NCBI GenBank assembly: GCA_036245805.1
Contig: BTRK01000005.1
Span: 33,089,469-33,153,468, forward strand
Length of the DNA stretch: 64,000 nucleotides
Direction: 5' to 3'
Origin: Pristionchus mayeri
Lineage: Eukaryota; Nematoda; Chromadorea; Rhabditida; Neodiplogasteridae
Shown piece by piece: positions 11,534-21,878 of the stretch. The notes below the pieces were generated by a model. It made no database searches and was not told the origin of the DNA. It was given only the letters and a program-made list of their open reading frames with translations. Both the position numbers and the translations under genes were made by a program. The first letter of the stretch is position 1. Every line of letters starts with the position of its first letter.

Positions 11534-13636
11534 ATGTCCACATACGTACGGTTCTCATTCTGTCGTGGAAATATCACGAGACAGCGGGAACGACCGAGAG
11601 CTGCTATCGTGACAATTGCAAACAACTTCCTCATTCCCAATATCGGAATCGATATGGAAATAAGGAAAGCGGGTTGCCCCTCGAGGAGGCCATTGCTCAG
11701 AAGAGGCAGCAAGATCAAGCCAGAAATCTCTGTTACGATACTGGTCAGGCTGTGAAAACTACAAGCGGAAATCTACCTGTGGAATGTTAGTTTACATATT
11801 CAAAATATTTTTGAGCGAAGTGCAAATTTGAATTGCATAGGCATTGTACATGCTGTGATACAACCAATTATGAGAAAGTCAAGTGATGAGGTGTTCTACT
11901 TGTTTGAAATTCGGCATCTTTTACGTGAAATGTATCATTCCATCGTTACAGTTGCACGTGAAGGGAACATTGATGAACTGGTGAGCAATATTTCTAAGCA
12001 ATGACATAATTTTAGACGAATCTTAAAACATAACAATATATTAAAGCTAATTCCACTGATCCATCCTGAGTGTCTCACGATAGATGAATCTATTATCATC
12101 GGCCTTCATGGAATATCAGAGCAGTGCAAGCAGGTATATGAAAATTAACTTGGGACGCTTTTATTTGATTCTTAAATTTCCTATTCAGCCCTTCTTCTTT
12201 TTAACATTATTATCAATTAAATGTTCAAGTATGTCATGTTAGTTCTCATGGAAAAGACTTCAGATTTAAATTCGCGCAATTGCGTTTTCTGTTTTCCGGG
12301 AAGCACTTGACATTTGCTTCATAAGGCTATCCGATTCTCTGAAACTTGTTTTCTAAAATTCCAATTCACAAGCTCTACGGTTAACGGGATACGTGATGGC
12401 GAGATTTCAAATATGAAGTCATTTCCGTGAGAACTAACGCTGCATAATACGTAACATTTGCAGAATTGTGATGTGCAATTCGTAAATCAAGATGCACAAA
12501 TAGGAGAGATTTTCGAGAAATGCATCGCCACATTCAATCAATCCCCTTCAAACCTCTCACCATTCGATTTTGCCGCTGTTTCGCTTATCATGAAAGCTCA
12601 GTACGTCTGATTGTCTGTTATTTCTAATCTTCGCTCTATTTCTCCAAGAAAAATCATTGGACCGTTTCCTCCTCCCCCCGCATGCGGTTCCTCAGCGTAT
12701 GATTATATGGATTCTGAACATCAAAAAGTAAACATCACTTTTCTCATATTTTATGATTGTGTGCACTCTGGACGATTACACATTTCAGAATGCCGTGTTC
12801 TCAATTGGTGTTTCCCCAAAAGATACGTATCCAAAAGCTGACTGCATAAGTATTGTTGTCGACCGTAAATTGCGTTACAAAGGGAAGAGCTCGATTGTTG
12901 ACACGATTACTAATCATCTACAACCCCCTATTGTTGGGCGTACAAATTATGATGATAGATTTGTCTTCACCTCGCCTACTCAGTCCTCGAATTTCAACAG
13001 TATTGATTGTTTAAGACTCCTAAATTATGTTCACCTTTTCAGGCACAATATGCATAGTGCTGGAGGAATTGCCGCGATCAATTCGCTATAATCACATCGA
13101 ACTTCAAAATGCCTATTTTTGTATGTACAATGCAATTATGCGAGAAGCGGCAATGCATAACTTCAATTCTGCAGTCAGTTTGCATGTTCTTGATTCTGAA
13201 TTTTAGTAATGTGCAGGTTATTCCCATTCTAACTGTTTCCGGCGTGAAAACGGATACTTCGATCGCATTAGCAATTAATTTTTTGATTATGCTGCAACAC
13301 CAGGTAGCATTGTCATATATGTTTAAATCACTTAATATTTTCAGAATGGCGTTCATAACGTCACCCTGTATCACGATGACCCTAAGGTTATTTCGAGAAT
13401 ATTTTATATGCTTGGAAACAGATGTATACGTCACTTTCCATCTTGCAACTACCGCAACACCATTCTTGGATGTCTTCCGGAAATTCCATGCAGTAATACA
13501 TCCATTAGGAAACTTCCGGATATGATAAGAATCATGTGGAACGCTGTTCCACATTTGATCCAGGAAATTCCATTTCGACCAGAGACTGTCGACGTCAATG
13601 TTGTTACCACGAGGTTGGCAACTGATGTACAAAATA
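11534..13636 (+). CDS. Triple-macro/STPR gene, part 1: macro folds 1 and 2
   Basis: Macro folds bind ADP-ribose and related ligands. Nine exons give a phase-consistent model: 11534-11785, 11841-11980, 12047-12133, 12464-12600, 12649-12727, 12789-12999, 13043-13173, 13217-13303 and 13345 onward. Fold 1 shows CRGNIT, AAIVTIANNFL, SGNLPVEC, then IVHAVIQP and LIPLIHPE; fold 2 shows ISIVVD, SSIVDTITNHL, ICIVLEEL and VIPILTVSG. Both lack the strict NAAN and AVGP motifs kept in fold 3, so ligand binding may be altered or lost. In exon 1 the first half of fold 1 is in one frame and the second half (LPLEEAIAQKR onward) in another; a single missing base in the G run at 11671-11673 would explain it. The ATG at 11534 puts the first beta strand at the very N-terminus. 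The model runs into a mariner at 13637. Confidence 0.75.
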
Positions 13637-14828
13637 TTGGGGTGTCCGGAAAGTTCGTATAATTTTGTGTTTTTATTTTTTATTCAATGCTTTACAATTC
13701 TCAGTGACCAATGTATGCCCCCTTCTTTCTCACTACCTCCCTCCAGCGATTGGGCAGGGTCTCGATTCCTCTCTTCCAGAATGCGGGTTTCTTCGAGACC
13801 GCCCAGTTCACGAAAGCCGTAGTCGCATGGGGAGAGATCCGGGGAATACGGTGGATGGGGAATCCTCTCGATCTTCAGCTCGTCCATTTTCTTCTGGGTC
13901 ATCTTCGCTCGATGTGGGCGAGCATTGTCCATCAGAAGAAGAATTTTGCCCTGTTTCAGGAGTCTGGGAAGGACTCTGATCGCGACATCTTCCAGTTGTT
14001 CAGAGAAGAGGTCGGCATTGATGCTGGTTCCAGGGGCGAGGATCTCCCAGTAGATGGGACCGAGCACTGAGAAGGGACCGACCACTGAGAAGTAGAAGCA
14101 GAGGAGTTCCTTCTTTCCGTGCTCTTCCTTCTTCGGGACGGGCGTGGGCTTCTCATCTGCATCCACCCATTGCAGTCTCCTCACAGGGTTATCGTACGTG
14201 ATCCACTTCTCATCTGTAGCGATGATGGAATTGACCCATCGAAGATTGGATCTACGATGGAGTAATTCCCGACAGACTTGAACACGATTTTTCAGCTGTT
14301 CGAGGGAGAGGTCATGGGGAATCACTTGTGGGAGTTTCGGCTTCTTCCCAGATCGATGGAGGATATCGGACACCGTTGATCTGGGAGTACCAGTATCCTT
14401 CTTCAACTCACGCACACTGGCCATGGGCTTGCGCTTCAGTGTGCGGAGAACGAGAGGCTGATCGAGGGAGGGAGGGCGTCCAGAGCGGGGTTGATCATCG
14501 AGACCAAACTCCCCTTTCTTGAAGCGGGAGAACCACTTATAGCAGAAGGGTATGGAAGGGGCGTCAGCTCCTTCCGACTGGGCCAGGGCAGAGTGGGCCT
14601 CCTTCACGGATCGGCCAAGACGGTAGTAATGAAGTAAAACTGCTCGGAGGTAGAGATGGGAGTCCATCACAAGAATCAATGTAGCAACTAGGAGACTGAT
14701 TAAATCCTCTCACTACTCAACGTCAGAATGATGCAATACATTGTTGACAAACAGATTGCGCAATCACTGCATTTGATCGCGAACTGACTTTTTTCCGAAG
14801 CATTATACGAACTTTCCGGACACCCCAA
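13637..14828 (-). mobile_element. Mariner element 1, DD34D type
   Basis: The element has terminal repeats TTGGGGTGTCCGGAAAGTTC and is flanked by TA at 13635-13636 and 14829-14830. It is about 1.19 kb, close to the usual 1.2-1.3 kb. A near-identical second copy lies at 51877-53116 in the opposite orientation. It sits between macro folds 2 and 3 of the host gene. Removing the element and one TA leaves the host reading frame open for about 30 further codons, so it may lie in coding sequence rather than in an intron. Confidence 0.92.
13684..14679 (-). pseudogene. Mariner transposase, C-terminally frameshifted
   Basis: The transposase cuts and pastes the element. The protein opens with an N-terminal helix-turn-helix region, including VKEAHSALA and a second DNA-binding helix region at RELKKDTGTPRSTVSDIL. 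The catalytic acids are in ATDEKW, LLMDNARPH and SPCDY, with 34 residues between the second and third (DD34D). Compared with the copy at 52063-53052, about 68 bp directly after the third Asp are deleted. This throws the tail out of frame and replaces the normal C-terminus (ending GAYIGH) with unrelated residues. It also carries a six-codon insertion (near GPFSVL). Start choice: Met at 14667 matches the other copy. Confidence 0.88.
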
Positions 14829-14962
14829 TATTAGCATGTTGTGTTCAGCGGTTTCGGCCAAAGAACAACGATATCGATTGTTTGCGCGAATATCGCTACA
14901 GTGCCCGCTCCAAATGGCAAGATACCTCAATTTAATTTGAAGCAATGTTTTAAAATATTGAG

Positions 14963-15953
14963 GAGCAACGGTAAACGCAGCGAACGGAATATTGCAATTC
15001 GGTGATGGAGTGGCGGGGGTTCTCGGACGTGCAGCTGGTGCAGCTGCAGCAAGAGAATGCGATGATCTCATTGCTCGCTATCGCTCCTTGGGAATTGCTC
15101 GTCTACCCGCGGGCAGTGCTACGATTACGGGCTGCGGGAACATGAAAACGATTGCAACAAGTGAATGTTTTGATTACAGTTTTGTCATACCAGTTTTCGT
15201 CAAGGAATGATACATGCTGTTGGGCCGATTGTTAAGCAGGGTCACCAGCCCTCAGATGAAGACGTTTATCGACTGAAATCCACATATGATCAAGTTTTCC
15301 GACTTGCTGGGATGTTCAATCTTGAGAGTTTGGTTAGTTCATTCAATAATTATATTATTATGTTGATTTATATGAATTCAATTAAGGTAATTCCATTCAT
15401 CAGCACTGGCATCTATGGTTTTCCATCTGATCTCGGAATGATAATCGCTCTATACGCAGCACTCAACTCATTACCTGCGCATGTAAGTACGCACACAGTC
15501 ACATTTTCATGTTTACTGGCACAGAACATCAAAGAAGTGGTTTTTGTCCACAATGACAGCCGAACTGTGCGATCTTTTACTGCTCTTATGGGAGGGCAAA
15601 GAGAACTCATATTCTCTTCTCGCGGTGAAGCTGATTCGCTGCTCGCAACTTGTTGCTCTGCTTTTGTGCCCCCTTCAATTCGAGGTCCTATGAAAAGAAG
15701 GCTGGAAAAAGAACCCGAATATGTGTGGCGTCAAACTGAGAGGTGAATAATTTCATATACATGCATATATATTTACAAAGCTATTGCTGTCTAGCATTGT
15801 AACCCAGCCATTCGTTACTGCGGCGAATCAGCCTCGTCATCGTCCAGCATTATCAAGTAGTTAATTATCCGTGATAAGGCTTAGCTACTTTTGCAATTTA
15901 GGCGATGCGCCAGCTAAAAGGCGTGTTACACCTATTCCTCCTATGAGTCATAC
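14963..15953 (+). CDS. Triple-macro/STPR gene, part 2: macro fold 3 and linker
   Basis: This is the best-preserved macro fold. It shows VNAANGIL near 14971 (the Asn-rich ligand loop), a Gly-rich helix start at FGDGVAGVLGRAAG, then MIHAVGPI near 15208 and IPFISTGIYGFP near 15390, the phosphate-binding loop of active family members. The exons are about 14963-15160, 15205-15332, 15387-15482, 15525-15742, 15795-15856 and 15902 onward. Phases agree at each of these junctions, including a 44-nt intron after 15160. The upstream junction to fold 2 is not resolved because the mariner and two stop codons lie in between. After the fold a Pro- and Arg-rich linker leads to the STPR exon; the donor is at 15922 or 15953. 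Confidence 0.78.
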
Positions 15954-16084
15954 GTTAGTTTTTTTACGATTTATTCGTAGATCTATGCAACTTTTGCAAA
16001 AGCATTTGATAAACACTACCTAACAAAATTCAGCGAAAACAGGTTTTTCTTGTTTACAACCATAATATTCACTGAATTCTGCAG

Positions 16085-16974
16085 CTCCTCGTGCACTGAG
16101 CGTGGATATTGAGGATGGAATACATACGCCTGATACCGAGGAGACAGTAGAGCTCATCAAGCCAGGAACTTTGAGACAAAGAAGACTCCGTGCCAAAGAG
16201 ACTCCGGGAAATGCTGCAGAGAGAAAGAGAAAGGATGCCGAGCGGAAGAGAATCAGACGAGCAAGTCAGAGTAGACCACCGAAACCGACAGACGAGGGAG
16301 TAGAGATGGAAGAACGCATTGCGCGAAGCCGAACAAATTCCCCTACTCGCGGACATGATCAATCAGGAGAAACGGCAACGGGATCCCAGTCGCCGATAAG
16401 AAACATACTACCTCAAAAATCTGCGGGAACGTTTCCTAAAGAAACTCCAGACGAATATCGCGAAAGAACGCGAAAAGAAAGAGAGAGAATCAAACATTCG
16501 CGTGCAACTATGACTTCTCCTGAGAGGACCATGCAAAAAAATGTGGATAGAGTCAGGAAGAAAGCCTCAAGATCGAAGGCCACTCCAGCGGAGCAGCAGC
16601 AGATGCGCGATGATGCCAAGCAGGCAATGCAGAGATTGCGACAGAACGATTCGCGCGATCAACGAGCAGCTCGACGAGAGAAGAACAAACAAGAACACGC
16701 TGCAAGACGAGCGAAAGAAACCCCGGAGCAAAGGACTCAAAGGCAGACTGTAGATGCTTTTATGCACCGAAGAGCACGAGAGAAGGAGACTCCAGAGCAT
16801 CGAGAAGCGCGCTTGAAGAGAGATAGAGAGACTACTTATTATCATCGCCATGATCCACTTCGCCCTCTGAGGAGACCCGGAAGCTCAATACTCACTGAAG
16901 AAGAGAAGGATTTCACCAAGAGACTACCAAAGGCATTCGAACTGGGGCCAATTCCCGGGGGGTATGACATTTGA
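16085..16974 (+). CDS. Triple-macro/STPR gene, part 3: STPR (23-residue repeat) domain and C-terminus
   Basis: A long exon coding for an Arg/Lys/Glu-rich, helical, probably DNA-binding domain. Six consecutive 23-residue repeats occupy 16438-16851, each opening with a variant of KETPEQR (KETPDEY, TMTSPER, KATPAEQ, NDSRDQR, KETPEQR, KETPEHR). A seventh stands alone at 16195-16263 (KETPGNA). The exact 23-residue period matches the STPR (score and three amino acid peptide repeat) family described from silkworm FMBP-1, which binds DNA. The acceptor is 16085 (TCTGCAG) or 16101. The last codons (GGYDI and the stop) lie inside the end of the inverted-repeat element starting at 16957, so the original C-terminus may have been replaced. 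That this exon belongs to the macro gene is an inference from its strand, spacing and phase. Confidence 0.75.
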
Positions 16975-17033
16975 GCAACGACATTTGCGCAACGGGGTAA
17001 AATACGACAAATGAGCAACAAATTTTGCACATG

Positions 17034-17397
17034 CGACATTTGCGCAACGGGCCACAACTCCCTTCAGGATCATCGTAGAGTGCCCAGATTGGGTACGTTG
17101 GGTAGCTATGGGTTCACTCTACCGTAGCCCACACTGGTCTTTGGTCTTTCTCCTCGAGGGCGACATTTGCGCAACGGGCCATAACTCCCTTCAGGATCAT
17201 CGTAGAGTGCCCAGATTGGGTACGTTGGGTAGCTGTGGGTTCACTCTACCGTAACCCACACTGGTCTTTGGTCTTTCTCCTCGCGGGCGACATTTGCGCA
17301 ACGGGCCATAACTCCCTTCAGGACCATCGTAGAGTGCCCAGATTGGGCACGTTGGGTAGCTATGGGTGCACTCTACCCTAACTCTACCGAGGAGAAA
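17034..17397 (+). repeat. Tandem array, 127-bp unit, left arm (about three copies)
   Basis: Units start at 17034, 17161 and 17288 with CGACATTTGCGCAACGGGCC and include GTAGAGTGCCCAGATTGGG and a TTTGGTCTTTCTCCTCG end. Copies differ at a few positions. The same unit recurs inverted at 17686-18068. Confidence 0.9.
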
Positions 17398-17548
17398 GAC
17401 CTTACTTTTGGGTGTATTCCACACCACGTTAATTTTGGGTATATTCTCACACCACCTTAATTTTGGGTATATTCTCTCACCACCTTAATTTTGGGTATAT
17501 TCTCTCACCACCTTAATTTTGGGTATATTCTCCCACCACCTTAATTTA
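17398..17548 (+). repeat. Tandem array, 28-bp unit, about five copies
   Basis: The phrase TTTTGGGTATATTCTCTCACC plus ACCTTAA recurs with small changes in the centre of the composite element. Confidence 0.88.
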
Positions 17549-17685
17549 TTTTTTTTCATTTTTCATCTTAATTTTTCATCGTGAACAACAAAGATAACAA
17601 GAAATCCATTATATCGGGTGAAGAATCGAACACTTCGTAGAGGATCGCCTACGCCTTCCATATGATAAATTCCGTTGCGCAAATG

Positions 17686-18068
17686 TCGCCCCCGAGGAGA
17701 AAGACCAAAGACCAGTGTGGGTTACGGTAGAGTGAACTCATAGCTACCCAACGTACCCAATCTGGGCACTCTACGATGATCCTGAAGGGAGTTATGGCCC
17801 GTTGCGCAAATGTCGCCCCCGAGGAGAAAGACCAAAGACCAGTGTGGGTTACGGTAGAGTGAACCCATAGCTACCCAACGTACCCAATCTGGGCACTCTA
17901 CGATGATCCTGAACGGAGTTATGGCCCGTTGCGCAAATGTCGCCCCCCGAGGAGAAAGACCAAAGACCAGTGTTGGTTACGGTAGAGTGAACCCATAGCT
18001 ACCCAACGTACCCAATCTGGGCACTCTACGATGATCCTGAACGGAGTTATGGCCCATTGCGCAAATGT
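17686..18068 (-). repeat. Tandem array, 127-bp unit, right arm (about three inverted copies)
   Basis: These are inverted copies of the left-arm unit, with GGCCCGTTGCGCAAATGTCG marking unit borders near 17685, 17810 and 17940. Confidence 0.88.
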
Positions 18069-18109
18069 CGCTTGCGCACCTAATTTTGTCGTTGCGCAAA
18101 TGTCGTTGC

Positions 18110-18600
18110 TCAAATGTCATACCCCCCGTTACCCTGCTTGTCATTCTCATTCTTCGATTCGGATGTAGAGGGCTGATTACTCCTATAGAAAGATCAAAGA
18201 CCAAGATATGAAAACCCTGCAGCGCCCATGTGAATTTCTCCAGAGAAAGTAAAGACCAACACTCACGAGTCATCTTTCTTGCCTCCCTCAAAATGTAATT
18301 TTAAATAAGTTTTAAAATTCGTAAAATACCTTATCCGTCTTCTTTCCTCCCGTTCCCTTCTTCTGATTCTTCGAGACTTTCTTGCCTTTGCTGCAGAAAA
18401 GGCACTGGAAATGGAAATTAATTGATTGCTTATTTTTTTCGGACAGATTGAGTATGACCATCTATCTGTGTTTCTTCAGATGAGCCAAATAAATTTATTT
18501 TAATTTTGCATTAAATAAAATAAAATAATGAAATCAATAATTAACTCACCCCTGCGACGTTGAGAGTTCCCAGAAGGAGGAAGAGTAGAATTGGCGTCAT
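18110..18600 (-). CDS. Small secreted Lys-rich peptide, 72 aa
   Basis: Four exons on the minus strand (18550-18600, 18330-18404, 18267-18286, 18110-18182) join in phase to exactly 73 codons including TGA. The N-terminus MTPILLFLLLGTLNVAG is a clear signal peptide, so the product should enter the secretory route. The mature part has two Cys (CLFC), then a Lys/Gly-rich stretch (SKGKKVSKNQKKGTGGKK), then a Ser/Asn/Glu tail. The last residues GGYDI and the stop are encoded by the right end of the composite inverted repeat, and the macro/STPR gene ends identically. I recognise no family. One acceptor (TTTTGAG before 18286) is unusual, which is the weakest point of the model. Confidence 0.6.
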
Positions 18601-21600
18601 GCCGAGAGGGAAACCACCGAGTGAGAGGAGAGGAAAAAGATCGAATGAGTGGAGGAGAAGGGGGAGGGGAGAGAGCCAAGGGGATCAATTTTATTCATAA
18701 TTGATTTCCTTGTGTCTATAAACAATGGGAATTGAATGATGCACGTAAGACGTCAAAAACAGCATCGGTGTTTCTAAATATCTATATATCATATCATGGT
18801 AGGAAACAACGGTATAAAAGTGACGGCGGCCAGAAATCTCCACGTACGTGATGCATTGTGAAAATGTATCACGGCTTATTTATACAGTTCGAGAAACGAC
18901 GATCTGTACCTTGATTCCGCGCACTCTGTAGAGGTTGAGAGTCGAGACGCAGAATAGGGATAAATCATTCTATAAGTTGGTCTAGTTTAGAATGTTCTAG
19001 TCCCTGATGAACGACGCATTTCTCTGACGTCTAGCCATCATTGTCACTGGTCCGGCTCTAGTTCCGCGTTCCGAAGTGTCCAATTAATTTAACATAACAA
19101 TATACTCACAATTCACCTAAGACGACATGCCCTTCTCTGTTTATCAATTTGGAATAAAGATTCCACAGCTCCTGGAAGTCGACTACGTCACATATGGGCA
19201 GTATGACCTCCCCTCAGTTCATTCAAAGAACCGAACCAGTGGCTACTAATTCACTCTTAACGACACAATTCCAAGTCGTTTATCACCGAATCAAAGAGCG
19301 GAATCAAGGCTACTTTTTTTAATCCTCTTTGGGACCACTTCTAATGTCTTAGATTCGCGCTTCTGCGTGTGCTCCTCTAGGAGTACCCTATTATCGTTTC
19401 TTATTTTCAATTTGATTTTTATTTTTATGAACTAATATTTCAAGGGTACCCTACTGTTCAATTCCTCACTCGTCCATCGTAGGTGTCTTCCCTAAAGTGA
19501 GAATAGATTGAGAAGTGCCCTCTCCGCTCTTCCTTCGAGGGGCGCGAGTGTGATGGGATGGATGGGAATGGGAAGGCGCATCGAGATTCACTCTCCTCAC
19601 TCCTATAGTGCCTCCATTTTTGTTCCGTCCAGTAATTTTCGCGGCCCTTCATATTCTTCCTGGAGGCAAAAACAGAGGATCGCTCTCTCCATTGCAATTC
19701 CAGTATCATTTGCATCTCGAATTACCCGACTCTCCCGCAATGTCGCGCGCTTTCCCACGGTGAATGGATCTCGTGCTCTCTCTATTGCACGTGTTCTCTC
19801 GCTCGTCCTGATCGACGAGAGATCGTGAGAAACGAAGAGACGGCAGACTGGGTAAATGAGCGCGAGAGAAAAGGACAGGGTTCAATTCGGACGAACTTTA
19901 AAAGCTCAGCAATACGAAGCTCGCATCGATCTTCAAGTTGAATCGACTTTGTCTCAGCATAGTCTCATTTCTCGTGATTCATAGTGCTATATTTGTGTGT
20001 TGATCACATTTGTACCCCATTTTCGCTCGTGAATTTTAGGGGGATGTCTAAAATAGTATTAGTTTGCTGAATTTAGCAAACAAATCTGGAAACTATGCTG
20101 TGATCTTAAATCCCTGCTATGATTAGTGTAATTGGCACAATTGCTCGGTTTTCTTTTGCAAAAAGTGCAAATTCATGCATTCATTCCATTATTATGCTTC
20201 CTAATTCGCTGGAGTGCCCTGTTCCTAGTAGAGGAATGCCGGAAGTCGAGTGAGTCAAGGGGAGTGAAGAATGAGGCTGAAATAATGGAATGGGCTGAAA
20301 GAAAGCACGATGAAATATTCGTGAATTTACTATGCGATAATATCGATTTGTCTCGTATCTCCGATTTTCTAGACTTGCAACTTCCTATGATCATACTAGA
20401 ATTGGTTTCGAAGCGTGATTGCGTATCTGCTCCTTTGAGATTTATGCGTCACTGAGTCTCCTATTTTGTTTTAATGTTAAAAATCAGTTTTGCAACGAAC
20501 GCTTTCAGCGCACAGCCAGGAAACTTCTGTTGACAATTGTTTTCCCCCAAGGATCGTCCCTTTCTCGGCTAGTCAGATTATCTCACACCATTCTCTCAGT
20601 CAACTGAGTCCATTGGCCACAGCGCCCGAACTTTAGCGTTCCTTCAAATTTTCAGACGGCTATGAGACGGAAATTCGAGATTCGACCCAATGTGGCCTTT
20701 TTCGAATTCTAATGATAAATTCAATAGATTTTCTCGTTTCACCGACTAGGAAAAGAGAATGCGAGATTGAGAGACTTTATTCAAAATCTCTAATGAATTC
20801 AGTTCGAAATCGCAGCGAACGGGGCTGGTCTAGTGAAACTTCGAGACTCCTTGACAAGTGCGTCAGCTTAAAATATCTATCTGCCGCCAGTCATCTTTCT
20901 TCATCCATTTGTGTTCGGGAAATACTTAATACTTATGAAAATATCTTAGGCTGAATCTCCAATTTTTGATTTTTTTTCACATAGAAGCACGAGCCGTCCA
21001 AATTATCATGCAGGCGCACAATTACCTAGTAGCTCTCTCAAGTTGTATTCTTTATCGCTCGTCGCAGACTCAATGTGATCAACTTATGCTCAGTTTAAAA
21101 GGAAATAATGCTATTTTCGAAATTTCATCATGAGTTCGTGACACCATCTCGTGAATGACAGCTTCTCTTTCTACAATTTTTGTTACGTCGTCTTTAAATG
21201 ATTTTTTAATGTTTTCAAAATTTTCCGAGACAAATTCCAGCTCAATCTCCACATAATGATTGCACACAAGGCCACAATCTTCTACCTTCTATCATCAGGT
21301 GTGTTTACATGTTTTTAATTTAATTTAGAAAAAATATTGGCTAATCAGATTCGAAAGACAAGAGTCGGATGAGATTCCATAGGATGATGACCAGAACATT
21401 ATCCTTCTCCATTATTTTCAGATAACGTTCACACGCTTACAAAAATGATTCTGCCAAAATCCTAGAGAATGAAACTTTTATTGGTTCTCATCCTCCCTAC
21501 TGCATCAGAATTTCTAGTACTAACACACTCATAACTGCACTAGCCATGCAGGCTTTCTCTTTCCAACAAGTGCGGTCAGACCGCACAATAAAAACTTTTC

Positions 21601-21878
21601 GCGCCCGAAAAGCTGGCTGTCTTTCCCTTTGTTTCCATCCGTCCCTCCTGTTGAATCACTCCATTCCTTCCACATTATTGTGTTCATTTTTCGTTCGTTT
21701 TTGGTTAGGTGTGCGTTTCCCTTCCCCGCTTCTTCCTCTCATTCTTCCTCTTGCCTTCACTTTTCGCCCACTGGGGCCCGGGCCCAAGCTCCGCCCCCTT
21801 TCGTCCTCCCTCCATGTCCCGTCGCTGCTGTCTTCCTCGTCGGCAGAAGTCAGCAGGCCGACCCACGATGTGACCGGG
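18601..21878. other. Long spacer upstream of the acr-2-like gene
   Basis: No gene could be supported. Open frames at 19458-19828, 20132-20455 and 20712-20954 have no domain and no matching splice sites. Sequence between 21540 and 21878 is open in the frame of the receptor signal peptide but has no protein-like features; it is probably 5' leader. Promoter elements are expected here but none is recognisable by eye. Confidence 0.45.

Larger units (their letters stand above)
16957..18127. mobile_element. Composite inverted-repeat element with internal satellites
   Basis: The left end GGGGGGTATGACATTTGAGC is mirrored by the right end ending ACCCCCC. Inward, each arm carries CGACATTTGCGCAAC signals and three copies of a 127-bp unit, in opposite orientations. 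The centre is a 28-bp tandem repeat followed by AT-rich unique sequence. No coding sequence was recognised inside. The termini form the last codons of both flanking genes, which converge on the element. Whether it moves as a transposon or grew by unit amplification cannot be told from one copy. Confidence 0.82.

Noticed and set aside
17034..18068. CRISPR array
   Set aside because: Units are 127 bp tandem copies without distinct spacers, arranged in inverted arms, in a eukaryotic genome.
21546..21878. N-terminal extension of 111 residues on the acr-2-like protein
   Set aside because: The frame is open upstream, but the residues look like untranslated CT-rich leader, while the Met at 21879 starts a clean signal peptide.
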